In this document: positions 20,342 to 28,364 of the stretch, piece after piece
How positions within the stretch are numbered: the stretch's first letter is position 1
How the letters are laid out: each line of letters opens with the position of its first letter
NCBI RefSeq assembly: GCF_004001325.1
Contig: NZ_AP018722.1
Span: forward strand, 2,356,001-2,420,000
Length of the DNA: 64,000 nucleotides
Direction: 5' to 3'
Origin: Thiomicrorhabdus aquaedulcis
Lineage (GTDB): Bacteria > Pseudomonadota > Gammaproteobacteria > Thiomicrospirales > Thiomicrospiraceae
Position numbers and translations under genes: made by a program
Notes under the pieces: generated by a model
The model's input: only the letters and a program-made list of their open reading frames with translations
What the model was told of the DNA's origin: nothing
Databases searched by the model: none

Positions 20342-21253
20342 ATGACTCACATAAGCACCCATAAAATCACCCAACCAGCCATGCAACAAATAGCTCAAGA
20401 GGCGGCGCAACTTCTTCTGGACAGCCGGCTCAATCAAACCGCGCACAATAGCGCCATACGTTTGCCAAAGCCTTTACGCCCACAGACCTTTGACCAGGCC
20501 TGGTTAACCCAACAAGCGTTAACAGCCCAACGCGCACAAACGTTGTTAAACCCCGTTGTGGGTTGGAAATGCGGCCTACCGTTTGGACAAGCGTTACAAA
20601 ATAAAGTGGTCGCACCCATTTTTAAAGCGGGCGTACAGTGCCAATCGCCCTGCGCGGTAGTGTTGCAAAACGGCGCGTGCGCCTTTGAACCCGAGCTGGG
20701 CTTTACCCTAAAACACCCCTTGCCCGCCAGCAAAACGGCCTACACTCAAGAGCAGATAATGGCCGCCATTGGGCACGCTAACTTGGTGCTGGAACTGATT
20801 GAAAACCGCTATGAACCCAGCACCGATAATGCCGATAATGCAGATAATGCCGACGATTTAAACGCCCAACCGGTGTCGTTTTACGAACAGTTGGCCGACG
20901 GCTTGTTTCATCAAGGGCTATGGATTGGGCCACGCGTGCCATTAGACATGGCGTTTAACGCCGGTTGCATTGACTTTAGTCTTGAACTCAAAAAATCCGA
21001 AAGCCCAAACAGCACAGACACTCGCACGTTTAGCGGTCAACACCCCAATTTAAACCCCTTGGCACCGCTGTTTTGGCTGGTCGATTTTTTAAACCAACAA
21101 GGCATTGACCTCCCCGCTGGGCACATGATTATTACCGGATCGTACGCCGGTTTGTTGACGTGCCCACCCAACCAAACGCTGACGCTGAGCTATGGCACGC
21201 TGGGTAAAATAGTGGTTAGTTTTGTTGAGCAAGAGAGTAAGCGAAGTGTTTAG
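20342..21253 (+). CDS. MhpD-like 2-keto-4-pentenoate hydratase family protein
   Basis: A 303-aa protein of the fumarylacetoacetase-fold hydratase/decarboxylase family. Supporting segments are NPVVGWKCGLPF, FEPELGFTLKHPLP, ANLVLELIENRY and the closing ITGSYAGLLTCPP. The substrate in this organism is unknown, and no aromatic-degradation genes are nearby. It sits four bases after the AGCS gene. Two oddities: a ninefold DNA repeat (gataatgcc-like, 20826-20855) inserts DNADNADNADD into a variable loop, and a perfect copy of the 12-bp palindrome lies in frame and encodes DQAW near residue 52. Confidence 0.82.
   Translation: MTHISTHKITQPAMQQIAQEAAQLLLDSRLNQTAHNSAIRLPKPLRPQTFDQAWLTQQALTAQRAQTLLNPVVGWKCGLPFGQALQNKVVAPIFKAGVQCQSPCAVVLQNGACAFEPELGFTLKHPLPASKTAYTQEQIMAAIGHANLVLELIENRYEPSTDNADNADNADDLNAQPVSFYEQLADGLFHQGLWIGPRVPLDMAFNAGCIDFSLELKKSESPNSTDTRTFSGQHPNLNPLAPLFWLVDFLNQQGIDLPAGHMIITGSYAGLLTCPPNQTLTLSYGTLGKIVVSFVEQESKRSV
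20493..20504. repeat. 12-bp palindrome, copy 6 (intragenic)
   Basis: A perfect copy inside the hydratase gene, read as gac cag gcc tgg (Asp-Gln-Ala-Trp). Confidence 0.95.
20826..20855 (+). repeat. In-frame 9-bp tandem repeat
   Basis: Three to four units of gataatgcc/gataatgca in tandem, encoding Asp-Asn-Ala repeats. Copy-number change would keep the frame. Confidence 0.8.
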
Positions 21254-21287
21254 AAAAGAGTTCAGAAAAGACGATAAAACGCGTTTA

Positions 21288-21299
21288 ACCAGGCCTGGT
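21288..21299. repeat. 12-bp palindrome, copy 7
   Basis: A perfect copy in the convergent gap after the hydratase gene, 109 bp from copy 8. The two flank the 72-bp repeat. Confidence 0.95.
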
Positions 21300-21312
21300 A
21301 ATCTATAAATCA

Positions 21313-21384
21313 CGTCATTGCGGGCTTGACCCGCAATCTGTTACGGCGCATGTGGTAGATGCCGTGTCGGAGCAAGGCATGACG
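21313..21384. repeat. 72-bp hairpin repeat B, copy 1
   Basis: The ends are cgtcattgcgggcttgac and gtgtcggagcaaggcatgacg. It is built of two hairpins (gcgggcttgacccgc; gccgtgtcggagcaaggc) enclosed by cgtcat/atgacg. This kind of element is scattered in many proteobacteria. Confidence 0.85.
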
Positions 21385-21396
21385 GTTTATGAAACT

Positions 21397-21408
21397 ACCA
21401 GGCCTGGT
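21397..21408. repeat. 12-bp palindrome, copy 8
   Basis: A perfect copy 12 bp beyond the end of yebC (minus), in the convergent gap. The symmetry extends to ctaccagg/cctggtag. Confidence 0.95.
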
Positions 21409-21419
21409 AGGTTATCTTT

Positions 21420-22136
21420 TTACATTTCTACATCGTAATAAACGTTTTGCACGTCGTCTAAATCGTTAAGCAGGTCTAAAAACTTATTAAAGTGTTCTAG
21501 GTCTTCTTCGTTAAGGTGCGCGGCGTTTTTGGCTAAAAACTGAATCTCATCGACTTCAAATTCCAGTTTATCAAACGCGTGCAATAAGGCGTTTTTGGCT
21601 TTGGCGTATTCGGTGTTGGGCGCAAATACGCTAATGTGACCGTCGTCGCTTTCAATGTCGCTTACGTCCACATCAGCCGCCATTAGGGCTTCTAGCACCG
21701 CGTCTTCGTCCGTGCCTTTAAACACAAAAATGGCCGAATGGTCAAACATGTGACTGACGCTGCCGGGCGTGCCAATTTTGCATTTGGCTTTGGTAAAGCA
21801 GTGGCGCACGTCACCAAAGGTGCGATTGGGGTTGTCGGTTAAGCAGTCAATAATCACCATGCTGTTGCCCGGACCATAGCCTTCGTAGCGCGCAAGCGCA
21901 AAATCTTCGCCGCCCGCGCCGGTGGCTTTGGTTAGGGCTTTGTCAATTACGTGGCTGGGCACTTGGTCTTTTTTGGCGCGCTCAATTAAACTGCGCAGTT
22001 CCAAATTGCTGGCGGGGTCGGCACTGCCGCTTTTAGCCACCACATAAATTGCACGACCGTACTTGCCATATACCTTGGTTTTAGCGTCTGCGGTTTTGGC
22101 CATAGACTCTTTGCGGTTTTGATAGGCTCTGCCCAT
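21420..22136 (-). CDS. yeeN: YebC/PmpR family protein, YeeN type
   Basis: A 238-aa TACO1/YebC family protein. Members act in transcription regulation or in relieving ribosome stalling at proline-rich stretches. The start [20 protein letters not shown] and the core [13 protein letters not shown]-like segment (here [15 protein letters not shown]) match the YeeN branch rather than classical YebC, which begins MAGHSKW. The length is normal and the frame intact. It is transcribed toward the hydratase gene. The regions on both sides carry repeats. Confidence 0.88.
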   Translation of the reverse strand: MGRAYQNRKESMAKTADAKTKVYGKYGRAIYVVAKSGSADPASNLELRSLIERAKKDQVPSHVIDKALTKATGAGGEDFALARYEGYGPGNSMVIIDCLTDNPNRTFGDVRHCFTKAKCKIGTPGSVSHMFDHSAIFVFKGTDEDAVLEALMAADVDVSDIESDDGHISVFAPNTEYAKAKNALLHAFDKLEFEVDEIQFLAKNAAHLNEEDLEHFNKFLDLLNDLDDVQNVYYDVEM

Positions 22137-22269
22137 TTTGCTGTTGCTCCCAACGCTGACCTTTTGCCATCACGCCAAACATGCGTCAGTGCCAAAAGGT
22201 TCAAATAAAATAAAACGTAGATTTTACACCACAACGCCCTCTTTCATCAAATTCAGACAATTCACCTTA

Positions 22270-22281
22270 ACCAGGCCTGGT
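22270..22281. repeat. 12-bp palindrome, copy 9
   Basis: A perfect copy in the divergent yeeN / HD-GYP gap, 46 bp ahead of repeat A copy 3. Confidence 0.95.
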
Positions 22282-22326
22282 CGCTTTAGTTTGGCTTTAC
22301 TTTGTTTTGAGTTGTCTTTATATTGA

Positions 22327-22485
22327 GAGACCTTTGCACGAGTGAGGTGCGAGGAAAAAATGAGATAAAATTTGCCTGATTGAGGCGGAAAACGCAGTGA
22401 ATAGCTGGCTATTCGCAAGGTTTTCAACAAAAATCAGGCAAATTTTAGCCATTTTTAACCGTGCCTTGACTCGTGCAAAGGTCTC
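22327..22485. repeat. Inverted-repeat element A, copy 3 (inverted)
   Basis: 159 bp, nearly the reverse complement of copy 2, with the same gagacc/ggtctc ends and the same gaatagc/gctattc hairpin. Flanks on both sides read TGA. Confidence 0.85.
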
Positions 22486-22531
22486 TGAGTTGCGGTTTTA
22501 AATAATTAATTCATTAAAGGCAAGGCTACCC

Positions 22532-25005
22532 ATGATTCAGGTTTTAGGCGCATCCGGCAGTTTAAATTCTAACGGTGGTTGCAGTGCTTTTTTAGTCAGC
22601 CCCAGCGTGTTAATAGACGCCGGCCATGTTATGCGTACGTTGGGAGCGCAAAGCCAGCGGGTTGAGCACTTGCTGCTCACCCATTCGCATTTTGATCACT
22701 GGGTAGACTTACCCTTTATGATTGAAACTTATTTTGAACAGCGCCAAAAACCTTTAACGGTATACGGCTTAAAAGCCACTCTAGACGCCCTTAAAACCCA
22801 TGTGTTTAACAACGTAATCTGGCCAGAGTTTCACAAAATTATTCATCCCACCTTGGGGCAACCGCTGGTGGTGTTTACAGAGCTTGCTTACGAACAAACG
22901 CTGGTAATTGACGACACCGAATTTACTGTCATTAACGCACAACACACCGTGCCCTGTTGTGGGTTTGTCATTAAACGCCACGGGATTGGCTGCGTGCTCA
23001 GCGGCGACACCTATTTAACCCCTGAGCTTACCGCGCGCATTAACCAAGACCCCAGCATTAACAGTCTGATTATCGAAACCTCGTTTCCGTCTACACTAGA
23101 CCACATTGCCCAACTTAGCCAACACCTTACCCCGCGTTTGTTGCACCAACAACTGCAAGGCCTAACGCACCGCTTAGACGTATTTTTGTACCACCTAAAA
23201 CCTGCTTACCATGACGCCATTGTGCGCGAAGTGTTTGCCCAAGATTTTCAAGACAGCTTGCCCGTTAGCCTAAACAAAGTGCTGATTGAAGGCGATGTGC
23301 TCGACCTATTTAATCCACAAGGGATCAGCCACCATCACCTTGTCCATGCGGACTACGAGCAGCTTAATCGTACCGACACGTCCACCGACAAGATGGCGAA
23401 CATTATGGCGCACAACAACGCACAGCTCGAAGCCTTGCTGTCCATTGCCCAGGCCTTGTCGGCGCAAACCAATTTAGACAAACTGTTAGAGATGATTTTA
23501 GAACAAGCCATCGCCTTTTCAAACGCCGACGCCGGAACGCTCTATCGCACCAACAAAGACCACACGGCGCTGCAGTTTAGCGTGGTACGCAACCGGTCGT
23601 TACAGATAAAAATGGGCGGCACGGCCGAGCCGATTACCTGGGACGACCTGCCGCTGTATACCGATGACGGTCAACCCAATACCCACATGGTGGCGGTGTT
23701 GTGCGCGCTTAACAAACAACCCATTAACATCGCCGACGTGTACACCGACCCCACGTTTGACTTTAGCGGCACCCAAAGATTTGACGCCAAAACGGGCTAT
23801 CGTTCACAATCCATGCTGGTCATACCCATGCTCGACCGCGACCAAAACCTGTTGGGTGTCTTGCAACTTATCAACAAAACAGCGCCATCGCACCCTGCCA
23901 CAAACGCATTACCGGCCGCACTGGTGTTTAGCCCGCAAGACCAACAAAACACCCTAGCGCTGGCCTCGCAAGCGGCCATATCGCTGACCAACGCCCTGCT
24001 GATACAAGAGATGGAAGCGCTGTTTGAAGCCTTTATTGACACCATCGCCAAAGCCTTTGACGAAAAATGCAGCTTTACCGGCAACCACGTTAAACAGGTG
24101 GCCAAACTGGCCAACATTATTGCCCACGCCATAGACCAAGACCAACACACCTACCAAGACGTGCACTACGATAACGCCATGTTTAAAACCATTAATCTGG
24201 CCGCACTCTTGCACGACGTGGGCAAAATCACCACGCCCGAATTTATTATGCAAAAATCGAGCAAACTGCAAAAAATAATCGACCGCATTGAGCTGATTAA
24301 ACACCGCATCGAAATCTTAAAACGCGACGCGCACATTAATCACCTGCAGGCACAGGTGCTCGCTCACACGCAGCATACGCCGCCGCCCGATGAGCACATT
24401 TATCAAGACCATGTACGCACGCTCAACGACGCCTATGAGTTTTTGCACACCATGAACACCGGCAACGAATTTTTAGCCGAACCCCATGCCCAGCGCATAC
24501 TAGAACTGGCTCAACTCACCTATCAATTGGGTGACGCCGTTGTGCCTTTGCTGGACAGCGATGAACTGACCAACTTGTGCATACAGCGCGGCACCTTAAA
24601 CGCGACCGAGCGCGCCAAAATCATGGACCACGCCCGCGTATCGCTGAGCATGTTGCAAACCCTACCGTTTCCCAAAAATACCAACGCGTGGTGGACATTG
24701 CCGCCAATCACCACGAAAAACTCGACGGCACCGGCTATCCACGCGGCTTAACCGCCCAACAACTGACGCTGGAAGATCGCATTTTAATTTTGGCCGATTT
24801 ATACGAAGCCCTGTCGGCACAAGACCGACCTTACAAAGAGCCACACTCGTTGGCCGACATCGCCAAAATTTTATCGTCTATGGCCAATGCCGGAGCGATT
24901 GACAAAACGCTGCTGACTTTTTTCTTTGAAAGTGGCGCCTACCAAGCCTACAACGCGTTTTTAAAACCCAGCCAAATTAACGACTTTAGTTTAACGCTGG
25001 AGTAA
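22532..25005 (+). CDS. MBL-fold, GAF and HD-GYP signalling phosphodiesterase, frameshifted
   Basis: A three-domain protein of ~824 aa if one base is restored. Residues 1-260 form a metallo-beta-lactamase fold (THSHFDHW, LSGDTYL) resembling class II cyclic-nucleotide phosphodiesterases. Residues ~290-480 form a GAF sensor (FSNADAGTLYRTN, VIPMLDRDQNLLGVLQLINK). The C-terminal HD-GYP domain has ALLHDVGKI and HHEKLDGTGYP and should hydrolyse c-di-GMP. The frame breaks at the AAAAA run 24674-24678: before it SMLQTLPFPK, after it, in another frame, YQRVVDIAANHHEKLDGTGYP. One added A joins the two perfectly. The HD-GYP signature residues are therefore only present in the joined protein. Confidence 0.85.
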
Positions 25006-25068
25006 GTTTTAGTAGTGGTTTGATGGGGTTTGAGAGGGTTTGAGAGGGTTTGACAAGATTAAAACCCA

Positions 25069-25140
25069 CGTCATTGCGGGCGTGACCCGCAATCTACTGC
25101 GGTAAAGTTAGCAGATGCCGTGTCGGAGCACGGCATGACG
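25069..25140. repeat. 72-bp hairpin repeat B, copy 2
   Basis: Same structure as copy 1. It is preceded by short GT-rich tandem units (tttgagaggg, 25030-25050) and shares an aaaaccca left flank with copy 3, suggesting local duplication. Confidence 0.85.
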
Positions 25141-25178
25141 AAAAAGGTTATATAGCAACGGGACGCAACAAAAACCCA

Positions 25179-25250
25179 CGTCATTGCGGGCTTGACCCGC
25201 AATCTACTCCAGTAAAGTCAACAGATGCCGTGTCGGAGCACGGCATGACG
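25179..25250. repeat. 72-bp hairpin repeat B, copy 3 (in coding sequence)
   Basis: Same structure as the other copies. It overlaps the 3' end of the hydrolase gene and supplies its last ~23 codons and stop. Confidence 0.85.
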
Positions 25251-26245
25251 AAAAGATCTCTAAACGATTTATTTTGTTTAATAAATTCCGCTGCAGCGGC
25301 TGCGGCGTCTTCACTGGCTAGGTCTAAAAAGAAATGCTCGGCGTCCATAATCGTCACCGTTTTAATCAAGGCGTTGCTGGCCAACGGCGCCATTTTTTTA
25401 GGCAAATCGGCTACCACAGTGTCGTCGGCTCCCATAATCACCAACGTAGGTTTTTTGGCAGTTTTTAACAACGTAGGCGTGTCAAATTGCGGTTTTACCG
25501 TGTAATAGTCTACAAATGCGTTGGGGGTTACTTGAGCGGCTTTGCAATAAATAAAATCGGTGTCTTTCATTAAACTTTCGCCCTGACCCTTGGCCACTAA
25601 CGCGTTGGCTTTTTTAAGCACGTCGGCTAACGGTTTGCCGTATTTTTCTTGGTACTCGCTGGCCGATTGTTGCTCGCCTGTGGCGGGCGCCAATAACACC
25701 ACTTTGTTAATTTGCGCGCTGTCGTGCTCATTGGCAAACCAAGCGGTTTGATTGCCACCGCGTGAATGCCCCATTAACGTGACCGAATTAGCACCTTGTT
25801 GCTTAAGCCAATCCATCCAAAACCCAATCTCTTTGATCGCGTCGGTGTGTTTGTGCGTGTGGGGCACCGCGCAATCGTACTCACCCTTACGGTCGTTTAA
25901 CCCCAGCGACAAGCTGGGCGCTAACGAGCTAATGCCCTGTGCGGCCAGGTTTTCTTGCAACTGCGCGTAGGTTGAGCGGTCTTTGTGGGTAAGCGTACCG
26001 TGGGTTAATAACACAATGCCGTCGGCGTAAGTTTGTTGGTCGCCCATCACCAAATTGGCGTTAACCGTTAAACCGTTGTAGGTTTGCTTAATTTCTTTTA
26101 CCTCGGCGGCCAAACTCGCCCACGATGTGCTTAATAACGTAAAACCCAAACTTAAGCCTAATACCACGGGCGTCCAAGGTTTTTTAACATTGCTAACGTT
26201 GGTAACGCGCTGAACATTTTTAACTTGTTGTAACGATGCTGTCAT
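25181..26245 (-). CDS. Secreted alpha/beta hydrolase
   Basis: A 354-aa protein with an internal signal segment (about 26-47, TPVVLGLSLGFTLLSTSWASLAA), so it is exported. The alpha/beta-hydrolase fold shows the nucleophile elbow GHSRGG, an acid in MGADDTVV and a late histidine in DAEHFF. The substrate is unknown. The N-terminal 25 residues are rather long ahead of the signal core, so a later start is possible, though none is obvious. The C-terminal ~23 residues (after about KSFRDLF) are encoded by hairpin repeat B and have no homology value. The natural end was probably near FIKQNKS. Confidence 0.82.
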   Translation of the reverse strand: MTASLQQVKNVQRVTNVSNVKKPWTPVVLGLSLGFTLLSTSWASLAAEVKEIKQTYNGLTVNANLVMGDQQTYADGIVLLTHGTLTHKDRSTYAQLQENLAAQGISSLAPSLSLGLNDRKGEYDCAVPHTHKHTDAIKEIGFWMDWLKQQGANSVTLMGHSRGGNQTAWFANEHDSAQINKVVLLAPATGEQQSASEYQEKYGKPLADVLKKANALVAKGQGESLMKDTDFIYCKAAQVTPNAFVDYYTVKPQFDTPTLLKTAKKPTLVIMGADDTVVADLPKKMAPLASNALIKTVTIMDAEHFFLDLASEDAAAAAAEFIKQNKSFRDLFVMPCSDTASVDFTGVDCGSSPQ

Positions 26246-26305
26246 GTTGTGCTCCTACTAAATTTTGAGTTTTATGTTTTATGTTTTGAGTTTTATCGCC
26301 CACCA

Positions 26306-26980
26306 CTACGCGGTCTGCTCAAACGCCAAACCGGCGGCTTTCCACTCGGGAAACCCTTCGGCCAAACGCTGTGCGTTAAAGCCTTGTTGGCGCAATAACG
26401 CCACCACTTCATAAGCATACACACAAAATGGCCCACGACAATACGCGACAATGGCTTTGTTCTTGGGCAATGTACGCAGCCGTTTAACCATGTCATCGGT
26501 GCTCTGCGTTTGCACCGGGTCGATGTTAATCGCCCCCACAATGTGTCCACAAGCAAACTCTTTGGCCGGACGCACATCCAACACAATCAGCCCGTCATCG
26601 TGCAGACGAGCCGCCAACGCGGTCTGGCTCAGGGTGTCGTCGTGCAAAGCAGGGGTCAGCGTGTTTCTTAAGCGTTCCACCTCGGCCAAATGGGTTTGCG
26701 CGGTGTGCCTAAGTTGCTGCATAAGCCGCACCACCTCGTCGCTGGCCAACGTATACAAACGACTTTTGCCGTCTTTACGCACACTGACCAGGCCTGCTTG
26801 TTTTAACTGCTGCAAATGGCGCGACGTATTGGCCACGCTTAAACCACTTAACTGCGCCAACTCCTCTACCGCACGCTCGGCTTGCGCCAAATAATCCAAC
26901 AACTCAATACGCTGCGGCGACGACAAACTCTGCCCCATAACCGCCAACTGCACAAACATAGCCCGTTTAACGTCCGACAT
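26306..26980 (-). CDS. ArsR-type regulator fused to rhodanese
   Basis: A 224-aa fusion. The N-terminal ~100 residues form an ArsR-type winged helix (QRIELLDYLAQAERAVEELA, VANTSRHLQQLKQAGLV). The C-terminal ~110 residues form a rhodanese domain with an intact active-site cysteine in the loop CRGPFC, plus DVRPAKEF. Such fusions probably sense reactive sulfur (persulfide) through the rhodanese cysteine; this is inferred. I chose the ATG at 26980, which has AAGGTGA five bases upstream, over a GTG at 26986. A degenerate palindrome copy (accaggcctgct) lies within the winged-helix part. No neighbouring sulfur gene is evident, so the target is unknown. Confidence 0.88.
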   Translation of the reverse strand: MSDVKRAMFVQLAVMGQSLSSPQRIELLDYLAQAERAVEELAQLSGLSVANTSRHLQQLKQAGLVSVRKDGKSRLYTLASDEVVRLMQQLRHTAQTHLAEVERLRNTLTPALHDDTLSQTALAARLHDDGLIVLDVRPAKEFACGHIVGAINIDPVQTQSTDDMVKRLRTLPKNKAIVAYCRGPFCVYAYEVVALLRQQGFNAQRLAEGFPEWKAAGLAFEQTA

Positions 26981-27091
26981 AATCACCTTACACTCATATT
27001 CAATTCAGTCTTTGAATGTTACCGACAACCCCGCCAATACACAAACTAAAAAGACTTGTTTAAAAGCTTATTTAAAGATTTATTTAAAGTG

Positions 27092-27103
27092 ACCAGGCCT
27101 GGT
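27092..27103. repeat. 12-bp palindrome, copy 10
   Basis: A perfect copy between the stop of the outer-membrane protein gene and the start of the ArsR-rhodanese gene (both minus). Confidence 0.95.
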
Positions 27104-27121
27104 TAAACAGGTTTAAAGCTA

Positions 27122-28234
27122 TTAAAACGTGGCTTTTAACGCCACATTTAAACCTAGAGTTTTGGCTTCTTCTAAATTTAACGCATCGCTCACTAACTCA
27201 ACTTTTAACCAAGTGGTTTGATACCCCAATTGCCAGGCCTGGGCGGTGGCGTTGTACAGTACCGCCATTTTGTGTTGCTGGGGATTAATAAATTGATAAC
27301 CCGCTGTATAAAACGCTTTAATGGCGTAATCGTCATAGTTAAACAGCAATGAATGCTGGCCATTTAAGACATAAGTGTTGTGCAAAAACACTTTGGTAGG
27401 AATTACCTGCGTCACATCCTTATACGATTGTGTGCCGCTGGCGACGGGCTTAAATTTTACAAATCCGTCTGCGTCAAATTCTTTGGTTTGCGAACTGCCT
27501 GTGGCCACCGTTCTAGGCGCGTCCCACCAATTTATGTGTGCCAATACATCGCGTACTTGCACATTGGCATGCCATTGCGGCGTCAAATATCCGTCCAGGT
27601 TTAAATCTAAAGCGTAGCCATTGCCCTTTACGTTGTTGGTTAAGGTACGGTCAAATAAACTGTCTTGCGAATAAACATAATCCACATCAAAATTAAAGTT
27701 GTAATCGTTATTAGCCACCGCGGTGGCTTGTCCAGTAAGCTTGCCATCGGTAAGCTCTAAGCCCTCTAAATACGACAAGGCTACACCCACATTAAACGGT
27801 GTTTTAAAATGATTTATTTGAGTTTGATAACCCAATTTTACGCCCTGCGCCACAAAGGCATTGGTTTGCAATTGCAATGCGTACTGCTCACCCACCACCA
27901 AATCTTGTTTAGTGTTGGTGGCGTGCAATAATTTAGCGGTGCTGGGTGAAAACTCAAACAAATAATCTTGACGTTCAAACACCGAAAACTGCCAATTGTT
28001 TACCGCTATGCCAATCTCGGCGCGGTTTATCGAAAACGCTATCTCACCCTTACTAAAGGGTGCGTTCCAGTCGTTTAAGATAGCGTGTACCGCAATCGCC
28101 TCACTGTGACTAAAACTGCTTATCTCAACAAACGGTTTATATTCTAGCGCCTGCACATTTGCGGCCATGCCCATAGTGCCTAAGACCGTGCCTAATGCAG
28201 TAATTGCCCATAAATAACTTTTCAAAATACGCAT
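27122..28234 (-). CDS. Predicted outer-membrane beta-barrel protein
   Basis: I do not recognise a named family. The 370-aa product starts MRILKSYLWAITALGTVLG and has a signal peptide ending near NVQA. The mature part alternates hydrophobic and polar residues in many short strands and ends in phenylalanine (ALKATF), as outer-membrane barrels do. An in-frame TTG at 28261 is possible but gives a worse signal peptide. The segment near 27233 holds the 10-bp palindrome core, encoding AQAW. It may be a porin or transport barrel. It lies downstream of the large lipoprotein gene but a terminator separates the two. Confidence 0.7.
   Translation of the reverse strand: MRILKSYLWAITALGTVLGTMGMAANVQALEYKPFVEISSFSHSEAIAVHAILNDWNAPFSKGEIAFSINRAEIGIAVNNWQFSVFERQDYLFEFSPSTAKLLHATNTKQDLVVGEQYALQLQTNAFVAQGVKLGYQTQINHFKTPFNVGVALSYLEGLELTDGKLTGQATAVANNDYNFNFDVDYVYSQDSLFDRTLTNNVKGNGYALDLNLDGYLTPQWHANVQVRDVLAHINWWDAPRTVATGSSQTKEFDADGFVKFKPVASGTQSYKDVTQVIPTKVFLHNTYVLNGQHSLLFNYDDYAIKAFYTAGYQFINPQQHKMAVLYNATAQAWQLGYQTTWLKVELVSDALNLEEAKTLGLNVALKATF
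27233..27242. repeat. 10-bp core of the palindrome (intragenic)
   Basis: CCAGGCCTGG, lacking the outer A/T pair, within the barrel gene. Confidence 0.8.
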
Positions 28235-28290
28235 CCTGTTTTTTACGTTTTGTTTACTCAAGTAAACAATGCTTAATAAGCTTAATAAAA

Positions 28291-28316
28291 AAGGCAGCCA
28301 AGGCTGCCTTTGTTTT
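28291..28316. terminator. Bidirectional terminator hairpin
   Basis: Stem aaggcagc/gctgcctt with A and T runs on opposite sides. It sits downstream of the lipoprotein gene (minus). Confidence 0.8.
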
Positions 28317-28364
28317 TACGGTATAACGTTTATGTCACTTTAAACAAAATGAATCTAAACGGAT

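Larger units (their letters stand above)
22137..22531. other. Intergenic region, divergent yeeN / HD-GYP gene
   Basis: About 395 bp with no gene. It contains palindrome copy 9 at 22270 and repeat A copy 3 at 22327-22485. A plain AAAGGCA ribosome binding site leads into the gene at 22532. Confidence 0.6.

Noticed and set aside
25069-25250. Possible CRISPR array from two regularly spaced repeats
   Set aside because: The units are 72-bp double hairpins, there are only two in tandem, and a third copy lies elsewhere. No cas gene is present.
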